Source of the DNA: Flavobacteriales bacterium
GTDB lineage: Bacteria > Bacteroidota > Bacteroidia > Flavobacteriales_D > Parvicellaceae
Assembly (NCBI GenBank): GCA_029243855.1
Contig: JAQWRG010000070.1
Coordinates: 1-36,049, forward strand
Direction of reading: 5' to 3'
Length of the DNA stretch: 36,049 nt
Within the stretch, counting starts at the first letter, position 1; the number at the start of each line of letters is the position of its first letter. Of this stretch, positions 1 through 9,621 are shown one piece after another. Below the pieces are notes generated by a model. It saw only the letters and a program-made list of their open reading frames with translations, did not search any database and was not told the DNA's origin. A program made the translations under genes and the position numbers.

Positions 1-1385
1 GTGCTGAAGATTACATAATCAAATCGCTAGAATGGTCTGGATTAACCATTGATGAAGGCCCTGGAATTGGAGGTGAATTTGGACCATACAGACAATCAGA
101 AAGAAAAAAAAATTACAAAGAGTTTGCGGATCAGTTAATTAAATCTGATCATGCTTATTATGCATTTGATACTGCTGAAGATTTGGTTAATATGAGAGAG
201 ATGGCCAAAAAAGCAAAAATGCCCAACTGGCAATACAACTCCATAACAAGGTCTTCCATGAAAAACTCTTTGACACTTTCATCAGAAGAAGTTGAAAAAA
301 AATTAGCTAATGGTGATCCTTATACCATAAGAATTAAGATGCCACGTAATGAAGATGTAAGGTTTTATGATGAAATAAGAGGGTGGGTCATTGTAAACAC
401 CAACAACATGGACGATAAAGTGATTTTTAAAGGTGATGGTATGCCTACTTATCACTTGGCAAATGTAGTAGACGATTATAAAATGGAAATTTCACATGTG
501 ATTCGTGGAGAAGAGTGGTTACCATCTGCTCCTCTGCATGTTTTACTATACAAATATTTAAATTGGGAAGCGTCTATGCCTAAATTTGCTCATCTTCCAT
601 TAATTCTTAAACCTGATGGAAATGGCAAATTAAGTAAAAGAGATGGGGACAGGCTTGGGTTTCCTGTTTTTCCGTTAGAATGGAAAGATCCCAACAGTGG
701 TGAAATATCGTCTGGATACAGAGAAAATGGATATTTTAATGATGCCTTTATAAATATGTTGGCTTTTTTAGGCTGGAACCCTGGAAATGCTAAAGAACTT
801 TATTCAATTGAAGAATTAATCCATGATTTCACATTAGAAAGAGTTGGTAAAAGCGGTGCTAAATTTGACCCTGAAAAAACCAAGTGGTTCAACCAACAAC
901 ATTTAAGAAACAAAACCAACAACGAGTTAGCCTTATTGATGAAGGAAAACACGGCTCATAAAGTAGATGTATCATACTTAGAAGGTGTTGCAGAGTTAAT
1001 GAAAGAAAGAGCGGTTTTTGTACATGAATTATTGGAAGACGATTATTTTTTCTGTGCGCCAGATAATTTCGATGAAAAAACTTTTCGTAAAAAATGGAAA
1101 GAAAACACATCAAACACAATGACTGATTTACAAACAGTTCTAGAAAACGACAACGAGTTTAGTGTAAGTTCTATTGAAGCTAATTTTAAAAGTTTTTTAG
1201 AAAAAAATGCTTTAGGTATGGGAGCTGTTTTACCTTGTTTAAGATTGATTTTAACTGGTAAGGGTATGGGGCCATCTGCTTTTGCCATTGCTTCTCTTTT
1301 AGGTAAAAAAGAAGTTTTAAATAGATTCAACACTAAAATACCTTTTTTCAACAACTTATTTAAAGAGAAAAACACAGCTCAATGA
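1..1385 (+). CDS. gltX: Glutamyl-tRNA synthetase, 3' part (5' end outside window)
   Basis: Frame is open from position 3 (AEDYIIKSLEWSGLTIDEGP...GPYRQSERKKNY) through the listed ORF. Class I GluRS signatures GPYRQSER, HVIRGEEWLPSAP and KLSKRDGD (KMSKS-like). Confidence 0.96.
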   Translation, partial: AEDYIIKSLEWSGLTIDEGPGIGGEFGPYRQSERKKNYKEFADQLIKSDHAYYAFDTAEDLVNMREMAKKAKMPNWQYNSITRSSMKNSLTLSSEEVEKKLANGDPYTIRIKMPRNEDVRFYDEIRGWVIVNTNNMDDKVIFKGDGMPTYHLANVVDDYKMEISHVIRGEEWLPSAPLHVLLYKYLNWEASMPKFAHLPLILKPDGNGKLSKRDGDRLGFPVFPLEWKDPNSGEISSGYRENGYFNDAFINMLAFLGWNPGNAKELYSIEELIHDFTLERVGKSGAKFDPEKTKWFNQQHLRNKTNNELALLMKENTAHKVDVSYLEGVAELMKERAVFVHELLEDDYFFCAPDNFDEKTFRKKWKENTSNTMTDLQTVLENDNEFSVSSIEANFKSFLEKNALGMGAVLPCLRLILTGKGMGPSAFAIASLLGKKEVLNRFNTKIPFFNNLFKEKNTAQ

Positions 1386-1732
1386 ACCTTATTCAAGTAC
1401 ACGGTATAAGAGCATACGCTTATCATGGCTGTTTGAAAGAGGAGACCAATATTGGCGGAAATTATATCGTAGATATTGACATCAATTATAATTTTAAAGT
1501 GTCGTCAATTGAAGATGATCTTACTCAAACAATAGATTATGTTGGAATTAAAGAAATTGTAATTTCTGAAATGAATATTGCTTCAAAACTAATTGAAACT
1601 GTCGCCTATAGAATAATTAATTCCATTTACAAAAAACATCCGTCTATTGAAAAATGTAAGGTGGTTGTGAGAAAAATCAATCCTCCTATTGATGGCGATG
1701 TAGATTATGTGTCAGTTATCGTTGAAGAATAA
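1382..1732 (+). CDS. folB: Dihydroneopterin aldolase
   Basis: 116 aa with GIRAYAYHGCLKEE, YVGIKEIV, LIETVAYRI and VRKINPPI motifs typical of FolB; ATGA overlap with gltX. Confidence 0.9.
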   Translation: MNLIQVHGIRAYAYHGCLKEETNIGGNYIVDIDINYNFKVSSIEDDLTQTIDYVGIKEIVISEMNIASKLIETVAYRIINSIYKKHPSIEKCKVVVRKINPPIDGDVDYVSVIVEE

Positions 1733-1780
1733 GTTGTTTTATTAAAGGGAAATTGTAATTTTACCCCTTCATGTAATTAA

Positions 1781-1851
1781 GGTCTCGTGGCCGAGTGGCT
1801 AGGCAGTGGTCTGCAAAACCATCTACATCGGTTCGAATCCGATCGAGACCT
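1781..1851 (+). tRNA. tRNA-Cys (GCA)
   Basis: Acceptor GGTCTCG/CGAGACC, anticodon loop CTGCAAA (GCA), T-loop GTTCGAATC; 71 nt cloverleaf. Confidence 0.95.
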
Positions 1852-1895
1852 CTAATTTCTCTTTTTTTCTATTTTAAATTTTGTAAATTACGGAT

Positions 1896-3491
1896 GTGCG
1901 AGCTTTACTCATATCTATTTTTTCCGTTTTAATTGTATTTTATTCTTTTAATATTAAAACAAATGAAGAAGACTTTTCTCCTGTTTTAACTACGAATTAC
2001 AGTCAGCAAATTGCTCCTATCTTATATTCCAATTGTACTGGTTGTCATCACAGTGGTGGTGTTGGCCCAATGTCATTAATGACTTATCAGGAAGCCTTTG
2101 ATAATAGATTTATAATTCAAGGTGAAGTACTAAACGGTCAAATGCCTCCGTGGCCACCTGACACCACCTATTCAAGATTTAGACACGAAAGAATTTTATC
2201 AGCACAAGAAATTAATTTAATTGACGATTGGGTAAACTCCGGTGCTAATGAAGGTGACCCTACTTTAGCCCCAACACCCCCAAACTACAATCAAAACGGC
2301 CCTCAGTTGGGCACCCCAGACTTATCCCTTTCTGCACCAACTTATTCAAGCAATGCTTTTTCAAGTGACGACTACGTATGCTTTACTATTCCAAGTCAGC
2401 TCTTAGTAGATAAAAAAATTAAAGCAGTAGAAGTAGTGCCAGGAAATCTAGAAATTGTTCACCATTGTTTGGTTTATATTGACCCAACTGGCAGTTCTTC
2501 TCCTGGTATACAAAACGATTGCATGGGGCCTAATAATGGTGTTCTTGTAGGTGAATTTGCTCCTGGCTCGTTGCCCATTTCCTATCCTGGAGATGACAAT
2601 ATGGCTTTTGGAATGGAGTTTCCTGCAAATAGCAATGTGATTTTAGCTATGCATTACCCCATGGGGTCTTTGAATATGGTAGACAGTACTAAAGTTCATT
2701 TTTATTTTTATCCGGATCAAATAAACTCCTTTAGAGAAATTCAAATAGAGCCTTCTATAATTGACTTTAATTTTTGTATTCCAGCAAATCAAACTAAAGC
2801 CGTTGCTGGTTCTTATCAAATTCCAGCCAACTCCCCTGCTATATCCATGTATGGCGTATTCCCTCACATGCATCTTCTTGGAAAAAACATTTCTACTTAT
2901 GCTGTAAATAACATCGGTGATACAACTAATCTAATTAACATTCCTAACTGGGATTTTGAATGGCAAGGCGCATATAGTTTTGGGGAAATGAAGAAATTGA
3001 TGCCTCAAACAACCGTTTATGCAAATGCATTTTACGACAACACCTCTGCTAATCCTCATAACCCAAACACCCCGCCTCAAACTGTTTGTGCTGGTTTTAA
3101 CACAACCGATGAAATGTTTATCATATACTATTTATATACAGAATATATGCCTGGAGATGAACACCTAGATCTTGATTCGTTGATGAACAATGGGATGGTT
3201 TCTGCCCCCTCAAACGTTAATCAACCTCAAAATATGGCACGCATATTTCCTAATCCAACGCGAGATAAATTTACCATTTCATTAAACGAAAATTGTAATG
3301 CAGCAAAACTTGAAATCTATACAGTTGACGGAAAATTAATTCATTTGAAAGAAAATATTGCATCTTCAAATAGCAACTTTTCTCATGATTTCAATATAAA
3401 TGAGATGCCTAATATCAAAAAAGGAAACATCTACTTATGTAGACTTCATGCAAATAAAAATGTACATTACTTGAAACTTATAGTTCAATAA
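1896..3491 (+). CDS. Secreted copper type II ascorbate-dependent (PHM-like) monooxygenase with N-terminal c-type heme motif and T9SS type A sorting domain
   Basis: Signal peptide; CTGCH heme motif; copper-ligand-like VHHCLVY, AMHYPMG, PHMHLLG and TTDEMF; C-terminal ARIFPNPTRDKFTISL. GTG start. Confidence 0.85.
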   Translation: MRALLISIFSVLIVFYSFNIKTNEEDFSPVLTTNYSQQIAPILYSNCTGCHHSGGVGPMSLMTYQEAFDNRFIIQGEVLNGQMPPWPPDTTYSRFRHERILSAQEINLIDDWVNSGANEGDPTLAPTPPNYNQNGPQLGTPDLSLSAPTYSSNAFSSDDYVCFTIPSQLLVDKKIKAVEVVPGNLEIVHHCLVYIDPTGSSSPGIQNDCMGPNNGVLVGEFAPGSLPISYPGDDNMAFGMEFPANSNVILAMHYPMGSLNMVDSTKVHFYFYPDQINSFREIQIEPSIIDFNFCIPANQTKAVAGSYQIPANSPAISMYGVFPHMHLLGKNISTYAVNNIGDTTNLINIPNWDFEWQGAYSFGEMKKLMPQTTVYANAFYDNTSANPHNPNTPPQTVCAGFNTTDEMFIIYYLYTEYMPGDEHLDLDSLMNNGMVSAPSNVNQPQNMARIFPNPTRDKFTISLNENCNAAKLEIYTVDGKLIHLKENIASSNSNFSHDFNINEMPNIKKGNIYLCRLHANKNVHYLKLIVQ

Positions 3492-4369
3492 TGTTAAAAC
3501 ATATTCTGTTTTTATTTCTATTAGTTATTCATTTTCAATGTTTTTCTAATTCTGAAAAACTTTCATTAAAAAAAGACACCCTTAAAATTCTATCTTGGAA
3601 CATTCAGATGCTACCAGATTTGTATATCCCATTTACCAAACTGGTTAGAAAAAAACAAAAAGTTAGGTTACCAGAAATCATAAAATATCTAGAAAAATCT
3701 AATTACGATTTAATTGTGCTCCAAGAAGTTTTTGATGTTCAAATGAAAAATAAATTGAAAAAAAACTTAACAAATGCCTATCCATACATGCAATTGCCAA
3801 TTAAAAAAGGTTGGGGAATTAAACTAAGCAATGGAGTTATGTTTTTAAGCAAGTATCCTGTTAAATTGATTGACAAAGTGATATTTAATGTTTCAAAAAA
3901 ATCTGATAGAATGGCACAAAAAGGATGTGCTTTAATTGAATTTGATTTTCATGGACAAAACATATTAGTCGCTGGAACCCATTTAGATTCCAAAGGTCAA
4001 GAAGTAAGAGACAAACAATATCAAATAATTAAAGACGAAATCATTGATCCATATAAAACTCTTGGAAAAAACTTTTTGTTAGCTGGTGATTTAAATACGG
4101 AAGTAAAGAGTAAAGCATTCAAACGCATGATTCAAATTTTTGATTTAAAAAATTCAACTTTAAAAGAAGCGCAACCTTACACTTATGATGGAAACAACAG
4201 TTGGATTAATTACGACAATAAAGGTTGGATTGATTTTATTCTTCACCAATTAACTCCAAACAATAAAGTAATAAATCAATACATTATAAGACCTAAAATG
4301 TCACACAAAAACAGCACTATGGACTTGGCCGACCATTACGGAATTGTTCTTGAAATTATGATGGATTAA
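3491..4369 (+). CDS. Endonuclease/exonuclease/phosphatase family protein, neutral sphingomyelinase-like
   Basis: LKILSWNIQMLPD, DLIVLQEVFD, DRMAQKGCALIEF, GTHLDS, AGDLNTE and GWIDFIL; TAATG junction with the upstream gene. Confidence 0.8.
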   Translation: MLKHILFLFLLVIHFQCFSNSEKLSLKKDTLKILSWNIQMLPDLYIPFTKLVRKKQKVRLPEIIKYLEKSNYDLIVLQEVFDVQMKNKLKKNLTNAYPYMQLPIKKGWGIKLSNGVMFLSKYPVKLIDKVIFNVSKKSDRMAQKGCALIEFDFHGQNILVAGTHLDSKGQEVRDKQYQIIKDEIIDPYKTLGKNFLLAGDLNTEVKSKAFKRMIQIFDLKNSTLKEAQPYTYDGNNSWINYDNKGWIDFILHQLTPNNKVINQYIIRPKMSHKNSTMDLADHYGIVLEIMMD

Positions 4370-5591
4370 GCCTATCTAACCTTTTTAATAAGGGTGGGTG
4401 TGAATAATGAAAAAACACATAAAGTGGGTGTGGGTATAAATTTGACAAACTGTCTACCGAAAGTTTTTTTAAAGCTAAAATCAAATCCTCTGGATTGGCT
4501 GTACCTTTTGCATATGCATCAGCTTCAAATTCATTTTTTCTACTTAAAATATTCATAAATAAACTTAGAACCGTTCCAATTGGAGAATACAAAACTCCAA
4601 ACGCTACTATTCCTAAATGAAAAACCATTTCATCAGCACCTAAGGCTTGTGAAATTTCATTTTGTTTAAGACATAACTCAATAAGCCATGTCATTAATCC
4701 TAATTGCAGAATAGTTAGTATTAAAGAGGTTATTACGTGCTTTTTTTTGAAGTGTCCAACCTCATGCGCTAAAACAGCCACCAATTCTTCATCAGTATGT
4801 TTTTCAACGAGAGTATCGTAAAGCGCTATTGTTTTTCTTGGACCCAATCCACTAAAAAAAGCATTGGCTTTTGTAGATCTTTTAGAGCCATCAATAATGA
4901 AAATATTTTTTAGTTCGTATCCTACTTTTTTTGAATATTCCTCAATTTTAGTCCTTAAATCTCCATTTTCTAGTGGAGTTAATTTATTAAATATTGGAAC
5001 TATTATATCAGCATAAAACATGTTGATTAAAATCATTAGTGTAGCCAAAGCCAACCACAGCCAAAACCAGAACCCATGAGCTAGAGAAGCAACAATATAC
5101 ATTATGCCAAAAAGAATTCCTCCACCTACAATAATGGTAAGCAAATAACCTTTGATTTTGTCAAATATGAATGTTTTATAAGTGGTTTTATTAAATCCAT
5201 ATTTTTCTTCAATAATAAAAGTATTATACCAACTAAAAGGGAGGGAAATAAGGTCACTTGCTAAAAATAAAACCAAAAAGAAAAGCCCTGTTTGAACATA
5301 TATAGACTCTGAATAACTAGTTACGAAATCATTTAAAATACCAAATCCATTATAGGATAACATAAGCAACATCAACACCAAACTAATGGTAGAGCCAATA
5401 AAAGACATTCTTTCTTTTTCTTTCCCATAATCTCTTGCTTTTTGATATTTCTTTTCATCATAAAAGTCCTTCATATTTGATGGAATATCTGATTTCCAAT
5501 TTCTAGCATTTATAAAATTTAAAACTGTAGAAAATAAATAATTAAAGATTACCAAAGTAAAAATGATAACAAACCAAGTATTAGATGCCAT
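4356..5591 (-). CDS. M48 family metallopeptidase (CAAX prenyl protease 1/Ste24-like)
   Basis: AHEVGHFKKKH zinc motif, NEFEADAYA, multiple TM segments, KRSTKANAFFSGLGPRKTIALYDTL. Confidence 0.93.
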   Translation of the reverse strand: MASNTWFVIIFTLVIFNYLFSTVLNFINARNWKSDIPSNMKDFYDEKKYQKARDYGKEKERMSFIGSTISLVLMLLMLSYNGFGILNDFVTSYSESIYVQTGLFFLVLFLASDLISLPFSWYNTFIIEEKYGFNKTTYKTFIFDKIKGYLLTIIVGGGILFGIMYIVASLAHGFWFWLWLALATLMILINMFYADIIVPIFNKLTPLENGDLRTKIEEYSKKVGYELKNIFIIDGSKRSTKANAFFSGLGPRKTIALYDTLVEKHTDEELVAVLAHEVGHFKKKHVITSLILTILQLGLMTWLIELCLKQNEISQALGADEMVFHLGIVAFGVLYSPIGTVLSLFMNILSRKNEFEADAYAKGTANPEDLILALKKLSVDSLSNLYPHPLYVFFHYSHPPLLKRLDRLNPS

Positions 5592-5709
5592 TTTGAATTT
5601 TTTTACAATTATAAGACATAAAACAATACCCTAATGCAAAGATTTTTATAGAAATTTGAACCCAATAAATTTGAAAAACTGAACTGCTTTCACTACATTT
5701 AATAACAAA

Positions 5710-6240
5710 ATGATTTCGTTTATGAGGTTAATTTTACCTTTTGTATTTATTTTAACTCTATCTGTTGGTTCTTTTTATTGTCAGGACAAAGATGCGGATG
5801 CACTACAGTTATATACCAATGGTTTAGAGCAATATAACGGTCAAAATTATGAAGATGCAATAGATCTTTACACCAAAGCGATTATCATAAACCCTAGTTT
5901 TGCTGAGGCTTATTTTCAAAGGGGGTGTGCTAAACATTATTCTGATAATTATGAAGGCGCTATAGAAGATTTTAACACTAGCATTAGTCTTCAACCAAGA
6001 AATGAACTTTTCTACAAACAAAGGGCTTCTTCTAAAACAATGTTGAAAGACTACGATGGTGCTATTTCTGATTGTGATCAAGCCATATCGCTAAAAGAAG
6101 ATTACGACAAAGCATATGCCTTGAGAGGAATACTAAAAATTGAAATGGGCGAAAAAGGCGGATGTAATGATTTAGAAAAAGCTGGTGAATACGGCTATCG
6201 CAACGCACCTATCTTTCTTAAAAAATATTGCGTAAAATAA
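5710..6240 (+). CDS. Exported tetratricopeptide repeat protein
   Basis: Signal peptide followed by TPR units (NYEDAIDLYTKAIIINPSFAEAYFQRG; NYEGAIEDFNTSISLQP; DYDGAISDCDQAI). Confidence 0.85.
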   Translation: MISFMRLILPFVFILTLSVGSFYCQDKDADALQLYTNGLEQYNGQNYEDAIDLYTKAIIINPSFAEAYFQRGCAKHYSDNYEGAIEDFNTSISLQPRNELFYKQRASSKTMLKDYDGAISDCDQAISLKEDYDKAYALRGILKIEMGEKGGCNDLEKAGEYGYRNAPIFLKKYCVK

Positions 6241-6242
6241 TC

Positions 6243-7160
6243 TTAAAAAGAAGTCATTTCTTTAAATTGATTGATTCTGTCGTCAATTTCCTCTTTATTT
6301 AAACCTTTTATTCTTTCAATACCAAATTTCTCAACTGTAAATGAAGCCATGGCTGAACCAACAATAATAGCTTTTTTCATAGATTCCCAAGTTATCTCTT
6401 CTTGACTTGAAAGGTAACCCATGAATCCTCCAGCAAATGTGTCACCAGCTCCTGTTGGATCAAACACTTCTTCTAGAAGCAACGCTGGTGCTGAGAAAAC
6501 ATTGTTGTTTTTATCAAACAGCAATGCCCCATGCTCTCCTTTTTTAATAATTAAATAAGAAGGCCCCATAGTAAGGATTTTATTTGCGGCTTTTTTAAGT
6601 GAAAATTCACCTGAAAGCAACCTAGCTTCTTCGTCATTTATGGTAAGCACATCAATTTCTTTGATTACAGCAAGCAAATCATCCAAAGCAATTTGCATCC
6701 AAAAATCCATCGTATCTAAAGCTATGAGTTTAGGACGATTTGGGAGTTGTTTTATTACGTTTAACTGAACAGCTGGAGTTAAGTTTCCTAACATTAATAG
6801 GTCACAATCAAAGTAAGATTCTGGGACAATAGGATCAAACGTTTCAAGAACGTTAAGTTGAGTATCAATTGTATCTCTAGAATTCATGTCTTGATGATAC
6901 TTTCCAGACCAAAAGAAAGTTTTTTCACCTTCTTTAATTTGTAATCCTTCTGTATCAATATTTTTTGAATGAAATAAGTCAATGGTTTCTTTCGGAAAAT
7001 CATCTCCAACAACAGATATTAACTTAGGGTTATCGTTAAAATAAGATGCCGATAAACTTATGTATGTACAAGCCCCACCTACTATTTTATCTGTTTTACC
7101 AAAAGGTGTTTCTATGGCATCAAATGCTACTGTTCCTACGCTGACTAATTTCATTTTCAA
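6243..7160 (-). CDS. PfkB family carbohydrate/nucleoside kinase
   Basis: C-terminal PfkB signature DPTGAGDTFAGGFMGYL; N-terminal GGACTYISLSASYF. Confidence 0.9.
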   Translation of the reverse strand: MKMKLVSVGTVAFDAIETPFGKTDKIVGGACTYISLSASYFNDNPKLISVVGDDFPKETIDLFHSKNIDTEGLQIKEGEKTFFWSGKYHQDMNSRDTIDTQLNVLETFDPIVPESYFDCDLLMLGNLTPAVQLNVIKQLPNRPKLIALDTMDFWMQIALDDLLAVIKEIDVLTINDEEARLLSGEFSLKKAANKILTMGPSYLIIKKGEHGALLFDKNNNVFSAPALLLEEVFDPTGAGDTFAGGFMGYLSSQEEITWESMKKAIIVGSAMASFTVEKFGIERIKGLNKEEIDDRINQFKEMTSF

Positions 7161-7170
7161 AATTTTTCAG

Positions 7171-7178
7171 CAAATATA
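7171..7178 (-). promoter_or_regulatory. Candidate Bacteroidota -7 box (TATATTTG) for the PfkB gene
   Basis: Minus-strand TATATTTG matches TAnnTTTG just upstream of the start codon at 7160; -33 element not clear. Confidence 0.45.
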
Positions 7179-7293
7179 GTATTTGCACTATCATGAAAGC
7201 ATTGTGTAGGGTATTTTTTTAGTTTGACAAAAAATTAAAAGCTATTGCATAAATTCAAACTTTAGTGTAATATTGCACCCTCAACTGAAAAAC

Positions 7294-7367
7294 GCTTCTT
7301 TAGCTCAGTTGGTTAGAGCATCTGACTGTTAATCAGAGGGTCCTTGGTTCGAGCCCAAGAAGAAGCG
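7294..7367 (+). tRNA. tRNA-Asn (GTT)
   Basis: Acceptor GCTTCTT/AAGAAGC, anticodon arm CTGACTGTTAATCAG (GTT), T arm CTTGGTTCGAGCCCAAG; 74 nt. Confidence 0.95.
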
Positions 7368-7370
7368 CTG

Positions 7371-7400
7371 AAAGCCTCCACAATAGTGGGGGCTTTTTTT
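7371..7400 (+). terminator. Rho-independent terminator after tRNA-Asn
   Basis: AAAGCCTCCA...TGGGGGCTTTTTTT hairpin plus T-run. Confidence 0.8.
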
Positions 7401-7518
7401 ATTTCTGATAATTAGACCAAATAAATATATGAAAAGCACTATTTACTGGCAGTTTTGAGGCAGTAGATTACTTTAATTTAAAGTATTTACAAACGCAAGC
7501 AATATCTCATTAGAAAAA

Positions 7519-9575
7519 TTAATGTAGCACAATATGTTTTACTTCAACCACATTAAAATTAGCGTTAAGTATTTGTAAGAAATACAATCCATTGGCCCCA
7601 AACTGACTAATGTCTATTGTAAACACAACTTGATTAATAGGAGAATTAAAAACTAGTTGACCAGTACTATTTAAAATATTTAGGTAATATCCACCCATGA
7701 TGCTGTAATTTCCATTGTCAATTATAACTTGATCTGCTGTAGGGTTGGGATATACTTTTAGTGTATTAGTAATGGGTGGTGTGCCAGAAATATTTACATC
7801 TATATATAATGTATCGGTAACACCTAAATAAATAGTGTCATAGGTAATTAAAGTATCATAAACTTGGGTTATAAGTGTATCATAAGTAGTTAGAGTATCA
7901 TAGACTTGGGTTATAAGTGTGTCATAGGTAATTAAAGTATCATAGACTTGGGTTATAAGAGTATCCAAAATTGAACAAGTATCCCCCATGTTAAAAACCT
8001 GAACACATAAGGAGGTATCTACACATCCATTACCATATGTTATTTCTACAGCATAATGTCCATTTTGAGTTGCATTATATTCATAATTAACTTCACCTAA
8101 CAAAGTAGAATAGTTGTTTTCACAATCTAACCATTGATAAGTCGCATTATTTAAATTTATTGCAGTAAGCAATGGTGAATTATTAGTTATATATGAGTTT
8201 ATTGCACATCCATTGTTCTGACTATAAGAATATATTCTAACATGGCCAGAATTATTACCACTTACTCCATCATTATGTGCTGCACCAATAGCTACACGAT
8301 CACCTGTAGCATTCATTGAAAGTGACTCTCCTGACCAATCCCCCGAATCTTCTCCATCAATATCTTGACCTTGTTGTGTCCAGCTATTTCCATCCCAATC
8401 GTATATCCTTACATGGCCAGAATAATTACCATTTACTCCATCATTATCTGGTGCACCAATAGCTACTCGATCACCTGTAGCATTCATAGAAACTGAAGTT
8501 CCAAACCGATCTCCAATAGATTCTCCATCAATCGTCAAACCTAATTGAGACCAATTGGTTCCATTCCATTCATAAACTTTTACTTTTCCCGGATAATAAT
8601 CTGCTACATTCCATGGATATTCACCATAGGGGATACCAACTGCAAGTCTGTCTCCAGTTGAATTTAATGATACTGATCTGCCTAACCAGTTTCCAAGTGT
8701 ATCTCCATGAATATCTGAGCCCATTTGAATCCAATACATGTTATTTGGATTAGTATTCCAACCATTTTGAGTACCAACAATAATAGGTGGATCACCAACA
8801 TTTTGATAAAAATTATTTGAGTTCAATGTAAGGTATTCACTATAAGGTATATATCTATATTCATATACTCTTACAAGACCATAATCAGTATTATGACCCC
8901 AACTTGTATCACTTCCTGGATTCCCTATAGCAATACGGTTTCCATTTTCATTCAATGAGATTGAAGTCTCATCAAAATCACCATTGTCATATTCTCCATA
9001 AATTTCAGCACTGTTAACCCAATCAGTACCATCAAAATCATATATTTTAACTAGATTTACAGTATCACACCAAGAACAAGCTTGATAATTTGGATCATTG
9101 GTTACAACTCTATTTCCAATACCATCTATTGAAATATTATAACTATGCCCACTAAAACCTGAACCAACTTGATTCCAAGAAGTTCCATTCCATTCCATTA
9201 CATCAGCTGGGGAATTAGGTGATCCAATTGCAATTTTATTTCCAGCACTATTCATAGATACTGAGTGACCTGATTGATGGTTCCACCCCCCCCAACAATT
9301 GCAGCACCTAATTGAAACCAAGTCGTACCGTCCCATTGAAAAACCCTAGCTTGTCCGACACTTGGGAGGTTAGACATACCTCCTAGTTCAAAATATGGGG
9401 AACCAATAACTACACGATCACCAGCTGTATTTATATCAACAGAACGTCCTGAATAATTAGAAGTACCTGCCCCATCAATGTCTAAACCCTCAGGAATCCA
9501 AAACTGACCATACGTAATACCAAAGATAAATACTGCTATAAATGTAAAAGATTGTTTCATGAATTTCATTTCCAA
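7519..9575 (-). pseudogene. Secreted FG-GAP-like repeat protein with T9SS type A sorting domain, split by a frameshift at a G8 tract (ORFs 9252-9575 and 7519-9336)
   Basis: The 107-aa ORF has the signal peptide and repeat units (GRSVDINTAGDRVVIGSP) and ends after GGGG. The other ORF resumes the same repeat (WNHQSGHSVSMNSAGNKIAIGSP) in another frame, directly after the G tract at 9286-9293. C-term LKVYPNPTADQVIID. Could be sequencing error, phase variation or a true pseudogene. Confidence 0.8.
7833..7958 (-). repeat. Three tandem 42-bp repeats encoding (DTLITQVYDTLxTY)n
   Basis: Units 7833-7874, 7875-7916 and 7917-7958 read directly; protein DTLITQVYDTLITYDTLITQVYDTLTTYDTLITQVYDTLITY. Confidence 0.85.
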
Positions 9576-9621
9576 TTACTTATGTGTTGTATAAGTACTA
9601 ATATAGGTAATTAAAGCTATT

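Noticed and set aside
1043-1375. Antisense ORF of 110 aa inside gltX (also 889-1119)
   Set aside because: Opposite strand of a well-supported gene, no recognisable motif; typical of AT-rich antisense ORFs.
183-1385. gltX starting at position 183 as in the ORF track
   Set aside because: The frame is open and codes for conserved GluRS sequence (GPYRQSER) from position 3; the internal Met is not the start.
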